NCBI GenBank assembly: GCA_024734555.1
Contig: JANPWX010000557.1
Coordinates: 201,670-265,669, forward strand
Source of the DNA: Trochalopteron elliotii
Lineage: Eukaryota; Chordata; Aves; Passeriformes; Leiothrichidae
Reading direction: 5' to 3'
DNA length: 64,000 nt
The position numbers were made by a program, and so were the translations under genes. Under the pieces are notes generated by a model. It was not told the DNA's origin. It saw nothing but the letters and a program-made list of their open reading frames with translations, and ran no database searches. This document shows, piece after piece, positions 49,901 to 61,900 of this stretch (the first letter of the stretch is position 1; each line of letters opens with the position of its first letter).

Positions 49901-52900
49901 CTGTGGGTCATAAGAACATTTACCTGCAATTCCAGCAAAGGCCCCTGCTGGCGTTCCCCATCACTGTAACTTTTTCATGGCTGCTACTTTTTGAAAGCAC
50001 ACTGCAGAGTCTGGAATTCTGGAGCAGGTTGTACCCACTGTACCCACTGTTGCAGCCTTTAAAATATGGCTTCCTCATGCTGTCCATCTTCCATTGCAGT
50101 GTAAGGTGTGTACTGTGGGCTACAGATCTTCCTGTTCCTATTGCAAGCTCCCAAGAGATGGTGAGTATATCTGGTCCCCTGAGCCTGGTCGGTTAAATTT
50201 TCATCTACCCTGGACAAGTAAGTGTTTCTTCTGGTTGGTGGATTAGCTGAGCTCTGTGTGGGAGGATTGTTAGTTTTGCTTCACTTAGACCCTCTGCCTG
50301 TCCACACTAAAGGTGCTACATGCAGTGGGTTGCTGTCAGGTTTTCTGTTCCTGTGAGGCTTAGTGGAGATGTGTCTTACTGCCTGCAGAGTTTCCCTCCT
50401 ATTGTGTGGTATTGTGCTTTCATCCAGGAGTTACAGTTGTGTGTCCTCTGGGACTGTGAGCTGGTACTGCTGCTATAGGTGAGATGGCTTCCCCTCAACC
50501 CTCCTTCCTTGGGAGATGCAGCTGCACAGCTTTAGTGTCACTCAGAGACTCTCAGATTTACATCACTTTTGAGATTCTGAGATTAGGATCACAGAATCAT
50601 AGGATCATTAAGGTTGGAAAAGATCTCTGAAATCAAGTCAACCATTAACCCATGTCTCTAAGCACCACAGGTACACATTTTTTAAACACTTCCAGAGATG
50701 GTAATTCTACCACTTCCCAGGGCAGCCTGTTCTGATGCTTGACCACCCTTTTGGTCAAGAAATTTTCCCTAATATCTAATCTAAACTTCCCCCAGGGCAA
50801 CTTGAGACTATCTCCATTTGTTCTGTTACTTGGTCTTGGGAGAGGAGATTAGAGGTGAATCCAGGATTGGAATTGCTGAACTCACCTTGCTGGCTGTAAA
50901 AAATGCATGAGAGGTATTCTCCAGGAGCTTCTCCTCACCCCACCAGCACCTCTGATTTCTGAGGTGGGAGGGCACATGAGCCAAAACACACTTCCTTGAG
51001 GAACTGATTTCTTTGGGATGGTAGCTGTGCCCACCTTCACCATCCCTGGGTGCAGCAGCAGGGGCTGCAGGGCCACGAGGGAATCCACCCTCCTCTGGCA
51101 CTGTCTGTGCAGTCCAGCCACTGTTCAAGCCTTGACTCTGTACCTTTGAGCAGACTTCTATGTATTGCCCCAGGCAGAAGGGCAGTACATCAGCTGCTGA
51201 TGCACAGATCTCTGTGTACTGAAGCACTGTCCTGTGGTTGTGCTTTCTGTGCTCTGTGGCTCTTCCATCAGTGCTGTGAAGGCAAAATTGACACAGCTGG
51301 CCTGATGCAGCTGTGGGTCGTAATGAAACTGCCCAGGAGCAAGTTAAACAGAGCCTTTAAACTGCTGTGAAGACAGATTGTGGTGAGTGCTTCTTACTGA
51401 CCTGCTTTTCTTGGGAAAGGGTGCAATAAGGTAACCTCTCCATGACTGGGTGAAACAAAGCAACTCTCTAGGCATTTACAGTGGTTTTTGCAGCTTTGTA
51501 TGAGTTGTGGTGTGCCTTGTGACTGATGGGTGTGAAATGGACTTAAGTGTGCCTCTCTTACAGGGAGCAGAGCAGGCCCAGAGTCCAGAGGTGGTGCTGA
51601 GGGAGAGGACACATCGGCTGAGCAAGAATTCAGTAAGCGAGTTGCTCTCTCCATCTCTAGGGTTGTGCTCATGCCTGTGTGATTTGCACAGGCAGTTTTC
51701 ACAGCTGCAGGTGCAAACTGGTTTCATGTGCAAATTTTACGTGAGGTTCTGTAGCCAAAACTCTGCACTCTACAAACTGCAGACAAATGAGGACAAGCCT
51801 GTCTAAGGTGAGCTGTGCTGGCAGCCAAACAAGGCACTGTGCAGCTTTCCCAACAGTTATGTGCAAAATCGTTGCATCTTCTGTCATGCTGCCCACTGCC
51901 CAGACAAAATGAGAGCAGGGACTTGCTCTCAGGGACAGTAAAGAGGGAAGCTTCACTGTGCCATGTCTTGCACCCTCATTTGCTTTTCTCTGTGGGAAGA
52001 GGCTTCAGCAGCAGGTGCCAGGCTGGTGGTATCTGCCTTTGCAGCCTCACAGATTTGGCTTCCCTTATGTGCTTCTTGCATAAGTGTTAGAAGCTCAGGT
52101 AGGGATCTCTTTTGCAGTGAAGCCAGGCCATTCAGAGGCCTTCAAGCACAGAAACTTGTTGGGGTTTATGTTCTCTGAATGGCATGGCTAGACTGGGGGG
52201 ACAGGGTGTTCCCACATTGTTTCTGCCTCAGCCATGGGCAGTAGGCACCTGATAAAATCTGTGAGTGTATTATGGATGTGTTTCACTCAGTGGTCTCAGG
52301 GGGGTCTGAACCCAGTTTTCCTCTAGCATATAAACAGGGTGACAGTTACTAGTTGATGTTGCTTGGCTGTGGATGATCAGGAATACATTGTGGATAGTAA
52401 GGATATCACTGCCATATAGGTTGTCCTGGACATGGAAGGAATATGTCTAAATCCATCCCTGATTCTTATCTGTTCAGGCAAGAGCCAATCCTAAAAGGAG
52501 GCCAAAAAGCCTGTTGTCTCTGACTAGGAAAGTCATGTAAAGCAGCCCAACACAAAACAAGGTAATGGAGGGATGACAGTACCTGAACAAACCTTGTGTC
52601 TGCCAAGTGTTGAGACAGTGGATATGCAACATGCATACAGGTTGGCCTTTTATAAGGAGCACTGCTGCAAGGGCCAGAAAATAGGAGAAAAAAAATACCT
52701 GCCAAAACATTCTTAAGTGAAACCAGTTGATTTATCCTCTCTAATAGCAGAGACAAAGCTTGAAACACCTGAGCCAGAATTGTCTGGTCAACCAGGATCT
52801 CCAAAGCAGCCTCTCCAGCCCTCAGTTCCTGCTCCACAGCAGGAATGTCAGCCTCAGGAGCAGGAGCCAAGGAAGAGAGATGAAGGGAGAGAGCGTCGAC

Positions 52901-55900
52901 CTTCACAGGAGAAGAGAAGGGACATGGACCAGCACCAGGAGCCACCCTCTCAGAGGGAAGCAGAGGAAGCCACGCCACCAGATGGTGGAGGAAGCAGAAG
53001 TGAGTGACACAAAGACCAGTTTTGGATTCCTCTTGCTTGCACTCCATGAGGCAGTCTGCAGAAAGGGCAGCATTTCACTAAAACCTCTGAAGGCTATTTC
53101 TGTGTTGTGCAAATCCATGGCATAGAGTAATGGAGGGTTGTCCAGCTCCAAAGGTGCTGACAAATTGCCTTTAGGAAAATTAATTCAGGCTGAGCTGGCT
53201 TTAGGGTGGTGCAGTTAACTTAGCACAGCTTCAAAAGCCTTTTGGGCCAGCAGTTACTCTGGGCTGAGCTCTGAGAAGGGGCTGCTTTCTGCTCTGTTTT
53301 CTGGGAAGGAAAGGTTAGCAATCAGGGGTGATAACTGGAGCATCTTCCAAAGTGGAGAGAAAAAAGCAATGGCTTTGAGACTCGAGTGCAAGAAGCCTTG
53401 AGTGCTTTGAGTGAGTTTAGTCACAGTAAACTTGGTTCTAAATTACCTTTTTTTTCACTACATTTTCTTCCTGGGCCACCTCCCTGATTGTGTCTCAGCA
53501 ATCATGCTGAAGCGAATCACTCGGTTCACCCCCCCGGAGGTGATTGTGGGGCTCCTGGCCCCGTACGTGCGTCTGTCCACGTCCAGCGTGCGCATCATGA
53601 AGAACAAGGCTGGGCGGATGGGGCAGACCTACGGCTTCATCGAGCTGGAATCTCATGCTGTAAGTAGGTTCCTGCTTTCATGTGCTCCCTCTCTTGGCAT
53701 CTGATACCTGTAGAAGTAGAGAAACCACAGAAATACAAGAAATCTCTGTATTTATGAGGCTGCTGTGCTGGAGCAAGTCCTCTCTTGTGCTTGTCTCTCC
53801 AGGTACAGGAATTAGCTGGTGCAGCTGTTTTCTCTGGCTTTAGGAGTCAAAGATTGATTGTTGTCACAAGCTGTGACACTGATTGAGTTTCTCACCTCAG
53901 TACATTTCTTTTCAGACGTTTTAAACTTGAACACTCCTTGCATAAGTATTTTGTTTGCAGAGAACTTGAATCCAATCGGTTTTGTTTGTAGAAGGCAAGA
54001 ATCTCAATTAACAGACTATCCCATGTTGAAGGGTCCACATTTTCTGTGTCTGGGTGGCTCCCAGACTCCATAGCTGTTCTTTGATGTTGGTCCAGAGGGT
54101 GTTTACCACTGGGACAGCAGCAGCCACAGTGCTGCACTGTCTGGCAGCACTGGGAGAATGCTGTCCCCAGCTGGCTGCTGTAAGTGGTCATTGGACAAGT
54201 TGTATTTATCCCTTTTATTGCATCCTAAATACCCTTCACTGACACTTAGCCTAATATTTAATGTTGTTTTTCTTGTCCTACTGAGCACAAAGCATTCCTT
54301 TCAGGCATACTGGATTTGGAAAATGTGCTGTTTCCTTCTCATGGAAAATGACATTCTTTTTCCTTTTGCAGGAGGCACTGAGGTTGCTAAAGATACTGCA
54401 GAACCTGGATCCCCCGATCTGCATTGATGGGCGTACGTTGGAAGTGAATCTTGCTACAGGGAGGAGAAGGTACAGACAGATGAAGCAGTGGGGTTGTTCT
54501 TTATGTGCTGTACCATGAGGCTAGAACTCTGTTGTCAGAGCAGGTGCTTAGAGTTTGGCATGGGAGTTAGCACAGATGTTCCTACAACCAAAAAATATGT
54601 TGGAGAAGTGAAGGCAATGAAGCTTGAAGAAGCTTTAGTGATTGAGCAGAATGGGATTAGTGATCATAATGCGTCTTGTTGTCCAGCCATCAAATCCCGT
54701 TCTGCAGGAATTAGTGGGTTCAGCTTTTTAAAAAACATGTGGAGAGATTCATCTTTTTAGACACAGCAAAGTGGAGTCATGTTTCTTGTAAAGACAGTGG
54801 TTTGCCAAGTCTGTCTCCTGGGATGGACACAGTCCAACATGTGGCCGGAAAAGATTGTCTTTCTGCTTTTATTGGTCCTGCTGATCATTTTGCATATACT
54901 GAGGTTAATGTAAAACCAAATTGCCATTAACTTGCAACCTTTATCTCAACAGGAATGACTATGGGGAGCACGGTGGTAATTCCTACTATGGCCCGGTAGG
55001 TCTGCACAGTTTCCCTGCAGGTTGCTTAAAGGGAGGGAGCACTGGGGGATGATGGGCCTGGCTGTGTTAGGCTTTTTCCCTTTGGACTGCTGAAATACTG
55101 CAGAGCATGTTTCACCACGTTTGAAGATGGGGTGATAATGTGCAAATGTTCCCGTTGCTGCTCTGCTCCTCGTACTGTTTTATCATGTGCAGGTCAGTGC
55201 TGCTGGAGGAAGTTCTGGGCTGGGTTACTTGATGCCACACTTTACAGAGTGATTTCACTGATGACTGATCTCAGTTCCCAGAGTGAATGTCTCTTTAGTG
55301 TTTGTTACTAGACTACAGGACTCTTCCCATATACTGGATGGGGTGAAGGCTTCCATATGGATTGCTATGAGCGCCTCTCATGGAAGCTGCAGAGATCTCG
55401 TGCTTTGTTACACTGTCCATTGCTCTGTAGATAAAAAGCTGTGTCTGCTTTGCTCTGTTTAGGATGGCTAAATAAGCCCTTCTCTTGAACTTTTGGCCTG
55501 TCAGAGGGAGGAGAAGCAATCTGTCTGTTAAAGAGTGTCTGACCTGTTTCTGTTGTTCACTTACTCCAGGGCAGAAGGGGCATGAGAGACAGGAGGGGTG
55601 GAGAATCGCTGAGACGCACCAGAGCACAGTGTAAGTTAAACTCTGCTTCACTCCTACTGTGGAGACTTTTCTTCCTTAAAAGGGCACTGACATGTAGAAA
55701 TCAGCCCAAAAATATTTTTAAAGGCTAAGAGTAGGTTTGTTTGCTACACCCACTTGTGAGTTCCTTTGCCAACTTTGTTTAGTCACATTTTCCTATCTGA
55801 TGATGTGTTTCTCTCTATTCTCACTGTGCGAAACTACATGCAGATAAAGGAAACTTGCTGCCTATTTTTCCTTGTTGTGGAAAACTGATGGGATAAAATC

Positions 55901-58900
55901 AGCCTGGCAGTTACTAGAGAAGAAATAAGAAAATACACTTGATGCAGCAATGCCAGTAGCTGGAAGAGCACTCCTGATTGTTTTACTGATTTATATATAG
56001 CATTTCTGAGGTCTGTCAGAGGACACTTTGGAAATGAGAAGCCTTCCTGATATTATGGGCCTACTACCCTTAAGGCCTTTGGGTTTTCCTGTAGAAATAG
56101 TTCACTCCCTTTTCTTCTCAGGAGCTTTAATGCACTGGATGGGGTGGAAGGGATGTGGGGAGTGTCATCACTTTAAACAAGATTGAGAGGGAACAGCTTT
56201 TCCTTGTTCACAGGAGTGGGTGGATGTAGATACTCATTACCCCATTCTTAGGGAAATTACTGAATTTCATGACCAAGTGTTGTGGTCTTGTGATCTCAAC
56301 ACAGCTCCTGTAAATCTGTTTTGATGTGGAAGTTTTGCCAGAGTCCTAACCAGAATTGTGAAAACTTATCACCCCTCTTACTCCTTAAGGAATAGATTAT
56401 GTAGGTCAAGTGATGTGAAAATACTCATACCCTTCTTGCCAGGAGAGAAAAATAATTATTTCCCGTTCTTGATCCTTTCACCAGTGTAATGTTTGTTCTT
56501 GCTTTTGTCTTTGTAAAAGGCAAGTTCTGCTTTTGGAAGCCTGTGGTGCTAACTCTTGTCTCTCTCTTCAGCACCATCAGATGTGTCCACATACATTTAT
56601 GATCCTGACACTGGGAATTACTATGATCCCATAGCTGGGACATACTATGACCCCAGAACTCAGGTGAGTGCATGGGAAGGAAGCTTTACATGCAGTATGT
56701 TCTCACAAACTGCTTTTCTTTGGAGGGATTTTGCAGCCAGATGCTGAAGATAAACCAGCATAGGGCAGTACAGAGGCAGCTTTGTGTCTTTCACTCTGTC
56801 TTCTGAGCTGTGTGAAAGGGATGCACGTTGCAAAATATCAACTTAATGAGGGACTAGGAACCCATTAGCTGTGTGTTGAACCAGCTGTAGCTGCCTCTGG
56901 CCTCTGAAGCCCTGCCTTTGGAGGGTTTTTGGTCTGCTTTTCCTCAAGCAGACTTAAAGGCAGAGCATCATAGCTAAATTTTTCTGTAGATGTGATATGT
57001 GACTGTCTGTAAGAAAGAATGGACAGCAGAGCTCGGTGTTCATTTGTGGTCTCTTTGCTTCTCAACCCTAGCCAGCAATAGCTGTAAGGATGCCAAAAAA
57101 GAGCCATCAGCAGAGATTTTCTTGAACTATAATCTCGTTTCCATGATTCTGGGGATGTCCATGTTGTGGGAGAGCAGGGTAGTGCTCTGGTGACCTGGCT
57201 GTTGTCAGCTGTCTGCTGCCCCAGCAAAGTTCTGAAACCTTTGCCTTTTGCAGTCCCTTCTTATTGTGCTAGTCCCCTCAGCTCAGCAAGGACAAGAGGG
57301 CCAGTAAGAAGACTGCAGGGGTTGGGCTAAGCCTGCTCCAAATGCCTCTTTCAGAGGGAAGTCACAATAGACCGGGAGCCCTCCCCACCCCCGACGGAGA
57401 GCAGAAGGCGGCGGCACGAGAGCCAAGAACGGACAAGTGACAGGAAGGAGCCACACAGCAGGGACAACAGGGACAAAAAGGACAAAGGGAAAAGTACTTC
57501 TGCTAAGGTAACTCCCTCCAGGCATCAGAATGACCTGAGGCCAGGAGACTGAGGGATGATTGGTTAGAAAATAGAGAGTAATTAGAGGATTCAAAAAGGA
57601 AGGGACAGTGAGGGAAGACAAGGGGGTCCGCAGCCAGAAAGGAACATGGTGGTTGTCCAGCCAGGGAGTAAGTTCCCAACATTTTTCTCTCCTTACATTA
57701 AATCCAGGGCTTCTCATCCTTTTGGTGAAAGACTCAGATACATCCAGGTAACTGAGACAGGTTTCACTCATGCTGCTGAAAGCACCCAGCTATCGTAGCA
57801 GTGACAACAGAAAACTGGCAGAGACATTTAAACACACCAAGTCAGAGGACGATGAAGATTCAGCTCTCTCCTAACTGCAGTTTCTGCCCCATCCAGTCCT
57901 AGGACAGTGCCCTTCACTGCTCTTCCCAGTAAGCAAATCCCAGTGTGGGAGCTGCTGGTTGTGAGTAGCTGCCTGAAACGATGTTTGAGCACAGCCCATG
58001 GCTGTGATACTGATAGGGCCTGAGAAATGCCAGGAGAGTTGGTAGAAGTGCTTTAGCCAGCAATGCAGAAACCTTTGTGTTCTTCCTTGCCTGTTGGTCT
58101 GAATATGCTCAGTGGCATGACCAGTCCTGGGCACCTGGGACGAGAGGGCTGTAACTGTGCCTGAAGCTGGTAACAAGCCATCCGAGGAGTCATTGGGTAT
58201 GGAGGCTTTCAGGGACACTGACCTAGGAGAAGCATGGTCCTGTCTGAATGGGGGGTAAAAACATCTCCAGTAGAAATCATGCTGTTGTTTTTCCCACTTG
58301 CCTGTTTTCCGTGGATGCTCAGAAGTGGCTTCCTGGCTTCACTGTGCACTCTCTGACACCTGTGTTGTTGCTGGCCTAATGCCCAGTCTTGGATTTTACA
58401 GAATGAGCCCGGAGAGGAGAGATTCTTTGCAGAAGATGTCTTCAAAAAGCCATTGCCTCCTTCTGTGAAGAAGGATGAGAGCACAGGCCTGGTAAGGTGT
58501 TACACTTGTCTTCCTTGGTCAAGTATGAGTAACTCATGAGCCACTAAACTGGAGCCTGTCCAGGGCTCCAGCCCAGTTCCCTGTAAAATATGTGAAAGTG
58601 AAGCTTCATCCAAGCCTACTGTCTGTGCTGCTGAGCACACAGCTCACAGGCTCATCCTGTTGCAGTGCTGACTGCAGTCTTTGGTGCCCTCTGTCCAGGA
58701 TAAAGATCCTGTAAACCCTGCCACGCTGGCTGAGCCTGGCCATACATTATGCCACAGTCACAGCAGAGAAAATTGGTATTGTGTGGCAGTGGGGGTGGCT
58801 TTGAACCTGGTCTTCATGTCCTTTGTGCAACACAGAGGTGCTCAAATGTGACCTGGCCCTGCTCCAGCTCCCTCACTGATACAAGGCATGACTGGGACCA

Positions 58901-61900
58901 CTGTCAGCATCACAGTGTAGCAGAGAGTGAGAGTGGGGTGGGCTAGGACAGCGTGGTGAGCTGCTGTAGCTGTCTCTGAAATCAGAGTATGGCTTCAGGA
59001 GAGCTCTGGATTCCCCTGAAAGGGAATGTCTCCCACCAAAACCACCACCTCATTTCTGCCAACCACGTGGTTTCCTTGAATGAGTGCTTAGCTATTGTGT
59101 GCTCAGAGTCGATGCTGTGGCAATCCTAACACCTGATCTTGACTATTTCAGACTGAGACTGGAGAGGAGAAATTCTCTGCAGAAGATGTCTTTAAAAAAC
59201 CTTTACCTCCTTCTGTGAAAAAGGAAGAGAGTGCAGCCCCAGTAAGTATGTCCATAGGATTGTATTTTGACCTGTTTGAACCTGGATACAGTTCTAGGGA
59301 GGCTCAGCACAGCCTGGCTGCAACTGTGAGTGCCAGAGGTGCCAGAGATGTTTCTCATGCCAGAGGAGGGAGTGCTGGGGATGGAAGGCAGTTTGTTTTT
59401 TAAATGTGACCTTGTTTGTGGGCTTCTAGCATGGGGAAATTTGGTACCTGCATTCGAGCAGGATCTCACTCAACCAATCCTAAGGCAGAAAACTCTTCCA
59501 GCCACCTCCAGGCTGAGGAAGGCCAAATCTCACTCATCTCCATTTCTAGAGGAAGTGAGTGACAGTAGCTCACTGCCAAACAACCGCTGCCTGAGTTGGC
59601 TTCTTGTGCTCTCAGGTGTGTGGCAAGTTGAAAAAGTCTGGCACCAAAGCACAGCCTGTCTAGAGAGCAGAAGGGCTTCCACCCCGTGGTGTGAAGGGAA
59701 AGAAGCCAGCCAGCTCCTCTCTGTTCCCTGCCTGTGCTGCTGGGCAGCAACTCTGCCTCGTGGACTGGAAAAGAGACAGGAGCCACAGGGGAGATAGGCT
59801 GGGGGAAGCAAAGCCCCGCTGGCCTGGCAGGCTTGATGCTACAAATTGTCACACTTTGCTCCACTTCCCTCAGCCCAAGGTGGTGAACCCTCTGATAGGA
59901 CTTCTGGGAGAGTATGGAGGAGACAGTGACAATGAAGAGGAGGAGGAAGAGGAGGAGCAGTCCCAGGCTCAGTGGCTGCCGCCTCCCCCGCACCCGCCAG
60001 CCCCGCGCGAGGAGCAGCCGCGGAAGGCCAAGGTCAGCGATGACAAACTGACTGACTGGAACAAGCTGGCCTGCCTGCTGTGCAGGAGACAGTTTCCCAA
60101 CAAGGAAGTGCTCATCAAGCACCAGCAGCTTTCCAACCTGCACAAGGTATGGGGAAGCTGGGGGCTGCTGTTGGCTCGGTGGCTTTGTGAGCTGCATGGA
60201 AAATGCAGTGGTTGGGTGGGAAGAGCTGTGCTGAAATTGACACAGTAGCAGGCAAAGTTCCCCCGAAGCTCTGTTCAAAGCATTGTGTGAACTGCTTGTT
60301 CCTGCCATGGGAGTGCTGTAACATCAAGGTGTGATTTTGTAAGCTGTAGTGAGATAGCTAAGGCTTGGGGAAAGTGGGGTGCTGGCACACACAAGTGTGA
60401 GAGCGGTAAGAACTTGGCACGTGCACCCCCATGTTCTGTGCTGCCTTTCAGCTCTTGCTTTTAGGAGAGCCAAGCTGCACATGGGTTAAAATAGGACTGG
60501 TTGCCTTCCTTACTGCAGGGAAGAAGGGCTCCAGGCCTCTGTGGGGGAGCAGGTAGTCTGGGCTGCAGGAGAGGCTGCTGTGCCTGCTATAGTGCAGGTA
60601 CAAGAGCGTGCTGCTTTACTGTGCTCCTTATGGGTGGAGCAGATGACCCTGACAGCTTGTGTTCTCTGCTTGACACTGCCTTCTGTCTTGCTCCTTCCAG
60701 CAAAACCTAGAGATTCATATGAAGATTAAACGATCGGAGCAGGAGCTGGCGTATTTGGAGAAGAGAGAGCGTGAGGTGCGTCTGTGGTGGTGAGCAGGCA
60801 GCTGCTTGTGCTTCTGCACTTGGGGGTGGTGGTCCCAGGAAGACCCTCCACTTATGCACCAGATATCAGCAGGCATCCACTTAGGCACCAGGCATCAAAT
60901 GCCTCCCAAAAGTGAACTGTAGGCTCACTCTGCACGGGGATCTGTAGATAGTTCCGTGACTTCTAAGAGCAGATCGCATTCCTCACAGAAGAGTCTGAGT
61001 GTGGTTTTGTTGTCCTGCAAGCCAGCACCGGGCTCTGGGCTAAGTGGGACATGAATTTCCATCTAAAACTGGTGGGGTGTGTGGGCTCCTGGCCAGGGAC
61101 AGGGGAGCTGTACCTGTCCAATGTTTGGAAGCTCCTGGTGCGGTAGCTGGAAGGCTGCAACAACAGGTCTGGGTCAGCCCAACAGATGGCATCTGAACAG
61201 AGCAAGCGTATTGTGGGATGTGAGCATTCAGTGTTTGTGAGTCCCCAGGACAGTCTTCCAGCCAGCTGAGGATGAGATGAGACCTGGATGCAGAGCAGTC
61301 TCCTGCAGTGTTGAATCCTTCATAGCTCCCATACTTACTTTGCTCTTTCTGTTGTGAAGGGGAGACATAAAGACAAAGGAAATGACCGAAGAGAGAAATT
61401 CCAGCAGATGGATTCACCAGAGAGGAAACGACTCAGATATGACCGGGACTCAGAGAGGTAATGGCTGCTCTGGGTTAGATCTCTTTGGGGTTGCTGATGT
61501 TGGGATGTGTGCTGCTGGCAGAGCAAGGCTGGACTTTGTCCATTGGGGTAGATCTGCAAAGTAACAGCCAGACAGACTGAGACAGAGTTCCTCAGAGTGT
61601 GAGCCTGTTGTACTGCAGGACATCTCGTAGAGGTCAGGAAAGGACTGGGGTGGAAACAAGGGTTTAGGGCAGAGCACAGAAAAGCTGCCTGGTGCTGGAG
61701 GGGTGAGATGGGGGTCTGAGTGTGTCTGGCCTGGACACAGAGAGCAGAATGCAGCCTGTTCCCATCCACCTCGTCCTTAAGGCACTTGCTGCCCTCCTGT
61801 CCTGGCATCTAGCCATTGAAAGAAAGAGCAAAGCTGTGTTTCATCTGTTCCCTGACTCAGAGGAACGCTGGGAGCTGTTTCCATCTCATTCAGAGTAGGT

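Noticed and set aside
52466..53047. 193-codon minus-strand frame
   Set aside because: It is the shadow of RBM6 exon 9 on the opposite strand; codon bias of the linker keeps it open.
59466..60308. 280-codon minus-strand frame
   Set aside because: It overlaps RBM6 exon 18; the L-rich part is the reverse of the GAG/GAA acidic run.
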